A stretch of 64,000 nucleotides of DNA. Source: Argopecten irradians (Eukaryota > Mollusca > Bivalvia > Pectinida > Pectinidae). Below the pieces are notes generated by a model. That model saw only the letters and a program-made list of their open reading frames with translations. It searched no databases and had not been told where the DNA came from. The position numbers were made by a program, and so were the translations under genes. This document shows, in pieces, positions 47,101 to 57,351 of the stretch. The stretch spans positions 26,432,828 through 26,496,827 of the forward strand of contig NC_091141.1 in the NCBI RefSeq assembly GCF_041381155.1. Reading direction: 5' to 3'. How positions within the stretch are numbered: position 1 is the stretch's first letter; each line of letters opens with the position of its first letter.

Positions 47101-50100
47101 CAATGTTATTTTGATTTTTATATTTAAAATTTCTTATCCATATTTAAGCTTGCAAACATACAACATCGCAATTGATCCCTATACCCGTGAGGGCAAATAA
47201 TTCTGTAATATGCAAGATGGAATATGACCTTTCAAAAGTGATGGGATTATAAAACAAAATGGCATGCATATCTTTTGACAAAGTTCAATGGTAATGGGAT
47301 GTCTTTGTTAATTCAGTTTAAATACATACATGTAATAATATTTTGTCCTATTGCAGTAGAAAATGGCGCTCCAACTCCTACTGTTTCAGGTGAGTATTTT
47401 CACATCATACTTAAACAAATTGAATTTTAGGTTCACATTTTGAAATTATTATCCCTTTTTTATCACTTTTAAATCGAGAAATTGACTTTTTCTCTAGAAA
47501 ACTGTAGAAATTAATGTAGTTAGCTGTTCAATTTTTAAATTCTGACTGTCTTAGAATATGTTATTCAATTAGTTTTGTTGAATGACTAGATGACTTTTTA
47601 TCGCACCTCGGACAGAAATGTCCCCAAATGATTGGCGGAGAGCTGTCACGTGGTGACCCTCTTTCACTTTATTGGGGGTCAGTAAATTTTATTTTGGTGC
47701 AATATGGCAGCTCTTGCCCTCGCTTAAAAATTTTAACACATTCTCTTCAACTAAATATACCACTTCATTAGCTTAAAACTATATATTACAATGTACTTGT
47801 TAATTTTTCTGTAAAAACTTTAATAGTTTTAATATTTCAAATTAAATGAAATGCATTTTTTTAAATACAAGTTGTTTCCCTTATGCCAGTTTGAAAGTTG
47901 ATGACGCGGCGAAAGTCAAACGTAACTATTCAAGCGTTTTCTAGACTGTGATTTACTGATCAATCCTCACTCTACAATCAATTTATTGGCATAAATTTTA
48001 AGTGATTATCTCAGCGAGAATGCACAGATGATCAAGGAGATTGCGCTTTGAATTTTGGATTGATGTTTGTGTCACTTTTGTTTGTGATGCTTTCAATATA
48101 GATTCTACAGCCAGTTTGGTGTCGTATTGAGGAAGGCCTAACTTACTGTGCACTAGGAATGTTGAAATTATTGTTGATTTATGGATATTCAGTACGTAAA
48201 CTGCAAGTTCCATCATATACAGTATATTTGCAAAGAAATACATAATTAAATATGACGTAGGTCTACTGACTAGGCCACTTCTGAATTATTTTAAAAGCGG
48301 CGATTGTTTGTATCCTTCTCCAGCATTATTCAAGTTTGATATCAGTTTCTTGACGAAACAAATAGGAAACAAAGACCTTATGAAACAAACCAAAAGTCCT
48401 CAATGCGATAAATGCATTATATAGTCAGTTACGGACCCCCTACAAAGGCATAGAGGGCCAGTAAGAAGTATAGGAGGCTCGGGCTACGTCCTCCCCCCTA
48501 TAATTCTTACTGACCCTCTATGCCTTTATAGGGGGTCTGTAACTGATTAGACAACTAATAATGTAACACTCAGGTAATAATTAACTGATTACTTAATACA
48601 TGTATTATTTTATTAATCAAACCATTGGTACATGTATGTCCTGTGAAATCTTAAAAATATAATTCCCCAAAATAACTAGTTATGCAGTATTTGAGGAAAA
48701 TGTCGATGTTTAGTCTTCTTATACTGCTGGTAAGATCACACAGTACGTTATCTAAATTCTCACATACATGTACATGTTCATGAAAACATGCTTAATTTAG
48801 CAGTCAAATTCTAGCGCAAATGCAAAACAAAAATTGTAAATATTTACAGTATCAGCATGATATGAATTAGTGATTCAATACTGGAAATATCAATTACAGG
48901 ATTTAGCGCTGAACATGAATTAGCCTTTCAAAGATAACACAAAAATCACTAAAATAAAACTACGGCTAAAATATGTACATCAACTTAGTATCTAATGTTA
49001 TTCGTTAATACTTTCTAATCTCTACCCTCAACAGACAGTGAAGATGAGCCATCGGCAGGCCCTTCAGGGACAGCGGTATCCAGTTCTACAGGTCCTGGAA
49101 AGAGGAAAGCATCTGAAGAAAGGTTTGTGGGTTCTTATCCTTCTGAATGAATCTTAATGTATCTGTTTGGAAGATCTGTTCTACTATAATCTATAGCTAT
49201 AACTATATAAACTTGAGATAATAAGAGAAAGTATACTAGGTATACAAATGTATTCCCCATACATCTGAGCAGTATTTTTCTCTTTGTTTGTTTGTGGAAT
49301 CTTAACCTGTCTTACTTATAGACCAAAACCTTACACTACCCCCTCCCCCACATGCAACAGAGTTGAGAGGTGAGGGAGCAGTATACTCCCATCAGACCAC
49401 CTATCTGTCCACTACCATCTGTAGGTACAATTAACAAAAGATAATTATTCTACTGTACTAGTGGGATTTTAACAAAACTTGGTGCCAATACTTCTTATAC
49501 AGTGAAGATGTATGTACTCTTTATCGGAACACAATACCGCCACCTTTTTTCAGAATTTTCCCCCTTTGTTGTGGATGGAATAGGTTTCCTGGACGACAGG
49601 TTCTATTTTTTTTCTAGTAATATCAAAATTCGTCTTAATATTTTGTCCTTTTAGTAAAATCAAAATTCATTGTATATTGTCTTCTTTAGTAGAATCTGTA
49701 TACATTTTTGAAGTTACTGAAAACTATATTTATTTTAATTTGTTTCATTTGACTACAGCGATGGAAAAAGTATTTATTTTGTTTCATTTGATTACAGCGA
49801 TGGAAAAAGTATTCATTTTGTTTCATTTGATTACAGCGATGGAAAAAGTATTTATTTTGTTTCATTTGTTTACAGCGATGGAGATACATCAGATGAAAAT
49901 GTGGTGAGTGTAAATAATGTAATACTATAACTATGAATGTAGAACGAATCTTAAAACATTTATATTATAAGTCCTGCTAGTTATCACAACAACTATGTCT
50001 TGTTTATATCTTCACCGGTGAAATTCTGTGTCAAAGATATTTGATTTCTTTAGTTTTTGGTCATAATAATTAGATATAAAAGATTACACACAGGTTTCTA

Positions 50101-53100
50101 TGGTGCAAGATCAACAGAACCATAAAATTATTACTGGAGTTCACTTTCCAATTGCTTTAAGAGACAATAAACAACTTTTATTCAACCAACTTAAATTTCT
50201 CATTCCCTCACAATTGTCATTTAAAGATGCCCTCTTGCCGACAGCATAAACAAAACTCATCATTTGAACAATAATTGGTGTTTAGTTTTGTGTGTATATA
50301 TATATATGTCTAATTAACTTAAAAAATAACATAAAATAATTCCTTTTGCTTTTCGTGCATGAGCATTCCATACAGGACATTCTACCACAATCTAGCGGAG
50401 ATGGCCAAATTGTCCCGCAGTCCTATCCTGAGGTTACTTCATTGTTTCTTGACGTCACAATTGTTTGGATTCTGTCCAGAATTACCTTGCCCCTCATTCA
50501 AGCTCACAGCTGTCAAATATAGCAGAAAATTACAACTACTGGATGATTTCTAATATACAATCCTTTATTTTTTAGTTGAAGAAAAGGTGAAAAAATCAGT
50601 CTATTTGATTGTTGATGTGAAACTGTTTTGCCTTACTATGTACTTTGACTGTCAATAGTCAGATGACCATGTAGGCCCATCCGCTTATTGTTTTCTCTAT
50701 TGAGGTCATGATTGTTTTACTTTGACTGTCAATAGCCAGTTGATTGTGTAAACTTTGACTGTCAATAGTCAGTTGATTGTTTAGGCCCATTGGCCAATTA
50801 TTTTTGTCATGAGGTCACAATTGTTTTCCAGCACAGCCAATAAAAATAGCGCCTACTAGTGACATACATAACCTAGGCAAAACTATTACATGGGCGGAGT
50901 TAATGGGTATCAGTCAAATTATGAGATAAATAAATTGGTATTGATTTTTATTTTCAGACACAGTCAAGTAAAAGGAAAAACAAGAAAACCCCAAAATCAG
51001 TTAAAATAGAGGATGATGATGGACTAATATTAGATGACAAGGAAAGTCCAAAGCAGTCTGGTGTTGTTAGGAGGTAAGATTAGACTTGGGGGGGGGGGGG
51101 GGGGGGGGGCGTAGTGTAGCGTTATATCTGTATAGGTCTAATATAAGGTAATTGTTAGGAATTCAATTTATCAATATATGATTGGATACAGCATTTTCAT
51201 AACAGAATGGTTTAGAAAAATTGGATATCAATGCTAAAGATAGGAAATACCACATTAGCAACCCAGAAGACAAGCTGATTTGAATCTAAAATATCAATGT
51301 CTAATGATAATATGGACCATAAGGGGGCGTGATGCCTCCAAGCATTTTGTATCTTATACAATGGCTATTCCATTATTTCCTGGATGACAAAATAGCTGTT
51401 TGATGTAACTAGACTATAGCCAGTACAGATCTATAGATGTCTTGTTGCTGTCTGTTGCCGGCCAGTGTAGCATGGTCTTTTGTTGACTGTTTTACCTTGT
51501 TTTGTTTAGACCCAGACGACCACCAGGTGGCAATAAAAAACAGACTCCATCAAAGCCTGTACTGCCTAGGGTGGACTCTGATAGCTCGTAAGTATTGCCT
51601 TCATAGATAAAATGTGCATTATTTCGAACAAATTTCTATTATAAGTTACAAGGGCTGAGTGATATGTTGTGAGTTTTATAAGGAAGGCTGTTAGCAGGAA
51701 CTTCCTTTCTCAGCAATGGTATTCAATGTCTATTTAAGGCCATGAACTCAAACCATTTGGTCAGTTTATATCGCCGAGGTAGGACACTTTATTAACTAAG
51801 GCAAGTGACTTTTGCAAAAATAGACAAGATCAGTAAGTGAGAAGTGATCAGATATAAGCATAAGAAATGTTGATGATCTGAATGATTATGCTATAGGTTT
51901 ACACTGTTCTCAGCGGCCACGGCAATTAATTATGATTCAGGCCACCATGGATTACAATGATACTGGTGTATGTATGGTACACTGTAGCGAAACACTAGCG
52001 GAAGTTATTCCCCTTCATATATGCTACATTAAAAGGATTGGCTGCAGAATACAAGGACAACAGGCAGAGTCTTGTGGATGACTGCCGTCCTGGTAGGTCT
52101 GTCACATTTACAATCCTAGATATGGTCAATTAAGTCCTTGGTGTTGTTATGACAGACAGGCAAGGTACAGAAGGATATATATTTCAAAAAGTTTGCATTT
52201 CTTAAGAAAAAGTACATTTCATTCTGACGGAATATCTTGCAGTAAATGCTTGCAGCCTGTTGGATATCAAGACCTTTTGCCAGTTGTTCAGAAGTACATC
52301 AGACTCTCTTTGCTTGTGATAATTTGAACATGTTAGATGTAGATTTTTAGAACTTTTATAGATTTGTGTACTAATTATGGATGATTTGGGTCCATCATTT
52401 CATCTCAGAAGCCAGACAACACTTTTAACAAGGACAGAAGGCATACATGTATGTTGTCCCATCAATTGGAAAGTTATGGCCTCAGGTTCCGGAATCCTGA
52501 TGATATTCTGACAGAAGATTATCTCCTCCAGAAAAAACTTTACAACCACTGGCACATGCCATGCATGACATTTAGACAGTTACATGTATGTAAAAAGATT
52601 TAAATTGTATTATGCGGAAATCTCATCAAGGTGTATTGTCCCTTACAGAAAGCTTAAGTGTGCAGCAATATTGCTGCAATATTGCTGCAATATAGCAGCT
52701 ATATTGCGGCACACTGATCTGTGTGCAGCAAGTTACTGCAGCAATTGGGCAGGTTAGTGTGACTAGCCGCACCGTTCTGGCACTATTGCCGCACTAATAC
52801 TTTGTTGCAGCTATGTTGCCGCAATATTGCAGCTTTCGTGCAAGAAACTTTTCTTTGAAAACCTGTGTGCAGGAATAGTGCCGCAAAATGTACTAGAAGC
52901 ATCATACACAGAAAACTTTAGGAAGGTTGCGGCAATATTGCGGCAATATTGCTGCTATATTGCGGCAGTATAACAAAGAATTATGGATACTCCCATAATC
53001 CTTTGCAAAGGTTAAAATCAGTTGACCTTCAATTCAAACATTGATTCAAGAGGTTGTGGTGTATGAAGGACAGAGGTAATAGAAACTTCTTCCATTGGAT

Positions 53101-54546
53101 TTATGAAAAGTTACAAGTGGCTGTAGTCTGATAGTGTTTTGGATTTGATAAGGTTTGTTGGTGAAATTTAGGCAATATAATTGTTTTTATTGGTTTATAG
53201 TCATTTTATGTCACAAACACTGAAATGTGCATGTATATATAGCTTTATTTAATTCATGTGTCCTGGAACAATAATTTTCATTTGATGCTGACAAGGTAAT
53301 TCTTTTTCAAGATTAAGACTAATTTTATCACAAAATGAATTCAAAAGGTCATAATTGCATAATGCATGTACCAAGAATCAAAAGAATGACTATTGTTATT
53401 TTTCAAACTTTTCTATTTATACCTTTGTACTTATTTAAATATAAACCAGGAAGCTAACGGCTATGGTGCCACAACTATGTGCGGCTTTGTTGCGGCAAAT
53501 GTGTGTGCTGCTTTGGTGCGGCAAGTGTGTGCAGCTATGGTGCGGCAAGTGTGTGCGGCAAACTCATTTGCATATGAAAAGTATGTATTGCAGCAATATT
53601 GCTGCAACTATGTGCGGCTTTATTGCGGCAAGTGTGTGCTGCTTTGGTGCGGCAAGTGTGTGCAGCTATGGTGCGGCAAGTGCGTGCGGCAAACTCATTT
53701 GCATACGAAAAGTATGTATTGCAGCAATATTGCTGCAATATTGCTGCAACTGTGTGCCAGAGGCCTTATATTTCTGTAAGGGGTTCCATCAGGACATTGT
53801 CACTGTTCACAAATCTGCTTTTGCCATGACTGCCATCGACGACTGTAGCTTTTAATTGATTGATCATGAGCATCCAACTAATTTGCCTGATCTTGACCAC
53901 TCAGACTTTCATCTATTTCAAAAATTGAAAACGGTTCCCAATTTTTAACCACTTAGAAGCAGATGATTAAAGTCATACATGCAGCAGAGGACTTTCTGAA
54001 TTGTCAAGAAAAGGACCTCCTTAAATGTGGTATTGGGTTGTCCATTGCTTGAAGAAGTGTAAAAATACTGAACAGGTTGAAAAATAATACATATTCTCCG
54101 AACCCTTGCATACGAGGCTCATCGCATATCAATGAGCTTTTTTGCTGGTTTTTTTTTCATTTCAGGAACATTTTAAACATAATTTTTATGTTTTAATTTT
54201 GGGTTCTAGGTACGGTGGCTTGTAAAACATATTCTGTTGATCAGCTAACTAACATTTCCATTGACAATAGACAAATGGGTATGGTGTCAATATTCAACAA
54301 AACATTGACGGGTTTAGGACAACAAGGACACCAAGTAATGCTCCATTTGCCTTTTCAGCATCATTTCCAGTTGCTGTGATGTTCAACACCGCTTGGTAAT
54401 AAGGTAATAAGCAATGTTTCTTTTGATGTTTCAGTAATAGTTCCGGCAGTAATAAGAAAGCTAGTGTAAGAAAATCTACCTCCAATCGCTCTAATCGCTC
54501 TTCAGATAACGTGGACATAGACGATTTATTAGACGGCATGGTGTGA
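44105..54546 (+). CDS. XRCC4: DNA repair protein XRCC4 (non-homologous end joining)
   Basis: XRCC4 is the nuclear scaffold that holds DNA ligase IV and pairs with XLF in end joining. Eleven exons keep frame: 44105-44246, 45072-45259, 45606-45776, 46415-46471, 47022-47076, 47357-47389, 49035-49122, 49876-49903, 50958-51073, 51510-51587, 54435-54546; 355 aa (human 336). The start MERK matches the vertebrate start. The head domain spans about 1-115, with DGQKVWKG where vertebrates have a DGHSAWTG-like turn. A coiled coil follows (about 118-204), with RLEKCVVAKEELEKDLYAK and FVAVLNAKKEKI aligning to the ligase IV-binding stalk. The tail is disordered, with basic KRK patches, acidic SDSEDE and SDGDTSDEN (CK2-type; the equivalent vertebrate motif binds PNKP), and ends DIDDLLDGMV, like the vertebrate acidic C-terminus. 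Exon 8 has tandem alternative acceptors. Start chosen at 44105 although the frame is open to 44003. Confidence 0.93.
45981..46144 (-). mobile_element. tRNA-related SINE-like repeat in XRCC4 intron 3
   Basis: On the minus strand it starts GGTGATTGGGTGGTGTAGTG (tRNA A-box-like, TGGTGTAGTGGTATAAG). A degraded B-box-like GGATTCCAACCCC follows about 70 bp later, then AAAGATGTGAAAAGGTTAGG and GGTTTTCTCCAACACTAAGA. This fits a tRNA-derived head joined to an unrelated body. No second copy lies in the window. Confidence 0.5.
46519..46667. mobile_element. MITE in XRCC4 intron 4
   Basis: Imperfect inverted repeats: GATCATGAAATGGTCTTAAA and TTTAGACATAGCCAATCAAA on the left, TTTGATTGGCCAAGCAAAAG and TCTAAGAATGTTTCATTATC on the right. 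About 149 bp, non-coding. Confidence 0.55.
48424..48547. mobile_element. Near-perfect hairpin element in XRCC4 intron 6
   Basis: CAGTTACGGACCCCCTACAA and GGCATAGAGGGCCAGTAAGA at the left mirror TTCTTACTGACCCTCTATGC and CTTTATAGGGGGTCTGTAAC at the right. The arms are about 42 bp with a 38 bp GC-rich loop. It is either a palindromic MITE or a strong RNA hairpin in the pre-mRNA. Confidence 0.65.
49747..49884 (+). repeat. 39 bp tandem repeat carrying the exon 8 splice acceptor of XRCC4
   Basis: The unit contains the branch and pyrimidine region, TACAG and the first bases of the exon (CGATGGA). Acceptors fall just before 49759, 49798, 49837 and 49876, exactly 39 bp apart. In the XRCC4 frame (exon 7 supplies AG) each extra unit reads SDGKSIYFVSFDY with no stop. 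Use of an upstream acceptor would add 13, 26 or 39 residues before SDGDTSDENV. The model above uses the last acceptor, which gives the length closest to the family. Upstream acceptors have weaker pyrimidine tracts. Confidence 0.85.
50225..50362 (+). mobile_element. Partial AGATGCTCCACCGCCGACAG MITE in XRCC4 intron 8
   Basis: TTAA then AGATGCCCTCTTGCCGACAG, followed by the family's ATTTGAACAATAATTGGTGT and TATATGTCTAATTAACTT. The right half is missing. Confidence 0.6.
51088..51109 (+). repeat. G22 homopolymer just inside XRCC4 intron 9
   Basis: A run of 22 G starts 15 nt after the 5' splice site of exon 9. G-runs near donors can bind hnRNP H-type factors and could form a G-quadruplex in RNA. 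Its length is likely to vary and to be misread by sequencing. Confidence 0.85.
52655..52980. repeat. GCAATATTGC-rich palindromic element in XRCC4 intron 10
   Basis: Both ends are built of GCAGCAATATTGCTGCAATA-like words, self-complementary and inverted relative to one another (CAGCTATATTGCGGCAC at the left, TTGCGGCAATATTGCGGC at the right). The middle has GCAGC/GCGGC words. It is probably a non-autonomous element with repetitive termini. Confidence 0.55.
53460..53760. repeat. Duplicated GTGCGGCAAGTGTGTGC block in XRCC4 intron 10
   Basis: A segment of about 130 bp (TATGTGCGGCTTTGTTGCGG to GTATGTATTGCAGCAATATT) occurs twice, at about 53474-53600 and 53608-53740. Open frames of up to 130 codons over it are rich in C, A and Q repeats (VRQVCAAMVRQVCAA) and come from the repeat, not from a gene. 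Confidence 0.7.
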
Positions 54547-54630
54547 TCCTGAGTATAGACGATTTATTAGACGGCATGGTGTGATCCTGAGTATAGACGA
54601 TTTATTAGACGGCATGGTGTGATCCTGAGT
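54517..54630 (+). repeat. 38 bp triplication over the XRCC4 stop codon
   Basis: Three identical 38 bp copies (ATAGACGATTTATTAGACGG ... GATCCTGAGT) lie head to tail. Copy 1 (54517-54554) encodes the last residues (IDDLLDGMV) and the stop. Copies 2 (54555-54592) and 3 (54593-54630) fall in the 3' UTR. Since 38 is not a multiple of three, copies 2 and 3 are out of frame with copy 1. Confidence 0.95.
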
Positions 54631-55296
54631 ATGTGTCAATGTTAACAATGGATTAAAGTATACTTATAGAGACACTTGGAGACTATTGCACCATTTTTCA
54701 TATTTTTATATAAAAGTACGTAACAGTGAACGCATCTCTCGTTACATTTTAAGCTGTTCAGACAAATCGTCGTCGTTATCATCTTCATCATTATTGTGGT
54801 AGTTTTCTAATGTTTGATATTTAAATTGGCAGCAGTGTGTAACTTGTTTTGTATGACGACAGACTGAAGTAGATTAAAACTTGTTTTTGTAATACGTGTT
54901 GCCTCTTGTACTTTATAATATCATTGTAGCAGAAAAAGCACAGAATTCTGTATACCAAATAACGTTTGTGTACGAATTGATTTCGGGACGAATCTCGCTA
55001 TCCTACATTGTACATGTAGTTAAATCAACAAAATTTATCCCCGCGAATTAACATTAGCACCATTTTTATCAATAGGAATTTCCATTCAATCTTAAAATTG
55101 TATTTTATTTCCAGTTTATTTTTTAATATATACCTTAACAAAGAATGATTATAACTCAAACTTTTTTTAAGCACTCAGGACTAAGGTCATTCTCTATGCA
55201 TATATGGTCCCAATGCGACAATGGTATATAACATATGTATATCTTTTATATATCTTTAACAATAACAAGTCTCATTGTTTCTAACAGGAATTGTTT
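54631..55296. other. XRCC4 3' flank
   Basis: Weak polyadenylation candidates ATTAAA lie at 54652-54657 and 54873-54878. No canonical AATAAA was seen at a convincing distance. No other gene. Confidence 0.4.
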
Positions 55297-55725
55297 CAGA
55301 CAGAGAAAGAGAGGAGAAGCGAGATAGAGAGGAGGGGAGTGAGAGTAAAGAGTAACGTATACGTAGAGAGAGAGGGAGTGGAGAGAAAATACAGAAAGAT
55401 AGAGAGAAATTCAGAGAGAGGGTAAGAGAAAATACATAAAGCGAGGGGGGAGGGGAGAAAAAAAGGGGAACGAGAAAAGGTAAGAGGGAAAAGACAGCGG
55501 AAGAGAAAAAAAAGAAAAAGAGAGGGGGACAGGAAAAGACAGGAAGAGGGAGTTAGAGAATAGAGAGGAAGTGGAGGCAAGCAAGACGGTCGTGGGCGCG
55601 TGTAAAATAGGACTACTATAGATGAGCGTGAAAGGTTTGAGAAAAATAGAATTTCTGGTAAAGGGAGTGAGAGGAGAGGTGAGAGTCAGGCTAGAGCAAG
55701 TGCGAAAGCTTAAGTACATTTTGTA
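55297..55725 (+). repeat. Purine-only (GA-rich) tract, about 430 bp
   Basis: The plus strand is nearly all A and G (GAGAGAGGGAGTGGAGAGAA and similar) with few interruptions. Such strand-asymmetric tracts can form triplex DNA. The minus-strand open frames of 94 and 121 codons (P, S, L, F-rich) are a by-product of low complexity. Confidence 0.85.
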
Positions 55726-56059
55726 CGCTATATATGTGAGAGTCATGAAGTCATCATCTTTCTTACAAGGATTCACATTACGCTAATATTCAATTGTAAT
55801 ACAATCATGCGGAAAGAAGAATTGTGAATATCTATATATCCTGGGGGAAAGGAAGTGAATATCTATATATCCTGTTTCGCATGTCAAGCTATATAAAATA
55901 CACAATAAAGCGTTTTCTAGTCCTTCTTTTACCAAACAAATATGACAAAAATTCTTGAATATAACAAAGTACTTAAGTAAAAAAAACAAGATGGGAAATA
56001 TCTCTGTTTGGTATCTTATTTGCTTAGCAATCCTTAAGGTTTAAACAGGGACACGCCAC

Positions 56060-56385
56060 AAATAAAATATATATGAAAATAGCTAAATTGACCCTTTTGA
56101 CCCCGCCCCTCAAGCCCCCGGGGGATCAGCCCCGTTATTTGTACAAGTTTGAATCCCCACCCCGTAAGGATGTTACCAACGCAATATTAGTGCTATCCAG
56201 TGCTTAGTTTCAGAGATGGAGTCGTTTATATGAAAACTGTCAAATTGGCTCCTTTTGGCCCCGCCCGATCAGGCCATCAGGTGGGGATTCAAAATTGTAC
56301 AAATAATGGGGCTGATCCCCCGGGGGCTTGAGGGGCGGGGTCAAAAGGGTCCATTTGGCTATTTTCATATAAATGACTTCTCTGA
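56060..56385. mobile_element. Element with 85 bp inverted repeats rich in CCCCCGGGGG
   Basis: Left arm ATATGAAAATAGCTAAATTG, ACCCTTTTGACCCCGCCCCT, CAAGCCCCCGGGGGATCAGC at 56073-56150. The inverted right arm lies at about 56300-56372, ending TTTGGCTATTTTCATATAAA. The inner part also contains a second, partial inverted copy. Its GC-rich block resembles the 158 bp tandem unit at 5785-7905 in composition, not clearly in sequence. Confidence 0.6.
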
Positions 56386-56924
56386 ATCTAAACATTGGAA
56401 TCTAAACATTTGAATTGCTCTTATGTAGGTATGGATATTCACATATAATAAAAATCGCCAGCTGTATTTTAAGAATTCCAATAAGCTAAAATGCACTTGG
56501 TTCGGGTTAAGCTCTTGCTAGTAAAGGATGCCAGATATGATAATTGCTGTTTGCCAAAAGCTCTCATCTTAAAACGCGGTGACATACGTAATTCCAATGC
56601 TAGTTATGGATCGGATGTTTTAACATTATCATATCAATCGATGAGCGATGAATGTCTCTGCTATCCGTAATGATTGCATCGCTTAGAGAAACTTGGCATC
56701 TTAAGAACGGTTCATGTCAATTATCATCCATAATTTTGTCTTAAATCACTTAGACATGGTATGGATTTAAGTGCTTCTACTTTTCACCATGGTATATTCT
56801 AAAATTAGATGTTAGAAACACAAAACTCGGCTACACTCGTGATCAGGCCATTCGAAGCGCTACTGTTCCAGATGGCTGTTATCTAGATACCAGATTTTCC
56901 ATTGATCAATAATTGATGCAGCAT

Positions 56925-57078
56925 TGTACAGAATTTATATAATAAGTTTAATATCTGCCTCTTCCAGGGATCGAAGTCAGGACCTCTGGAATACTAGTCT
57001 GACGCTCAACTGATCGAGCTAATGAGAAGTTCTCGCTAGCCGAGCGTTGCATTGCTGCCAGTATTGACCAGGGTTACA
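56925..57078 (-). mobile_element. Solo LTR of the tRNA-like TRIM family
   Basis: Read on the plus strand it begins TGTACAG and ends GGGTTACA, with TTTAATATCTGCCTCTTCCA, GACCTCTGGAATACTAGTCT and GACGCTCAACTGATCGAGCT in the same order as the LTRs at 41809-42232. No partner LTR or interior lies next to it. It is more diverged than the paired copy, so it is an older remnant. Confidence 0.7.
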
Positions 57079-57351
57079 TTTATTATGTTCATTTAAACGT
57101 GTGTTTTAGAACATAATAAGATCTATAAAACTCGACCATTTAGAGATCAAAATGACCTCATTGGGACAGCTATTTGTTTGACAACCCAGCAGTTTTCCTT
57201 TTTTTTAGCGAGACGCAGGTGTAGAACGTCACTTTGGCTTTGATAATGATATCCTACGTTAGAAGCAAACCCCGACTTTTTAAACCTTTCTCAACTTCTT
57301 CCTCACTCAGAGCCCATGGGAAACATTAGACAATCGTGTTCTTTTCTCCCA

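Noticed and set aside
49677-49907. 76-codon plus-strand frame with FHLITAMEKVFIL repeats
   Set aside because: It is a shadow, in another frame, of the 39 bp repeat that matters for XRCC4 exon 8.
53393-53855. Frames of 128 and 130 codons in XRCC4 intron 10
   Set aside because: Both are made of duplicated GCGGCAAGTGTGTGC-type repeats, overlap each other in different frames, and lie in an intron of a well-supported gene.
55296-55776. Minus-strand frames of 94 and 121 codons
   Set aside because: Low-complexity reading of the purine tract; composition is nearly only S, L, F, P.
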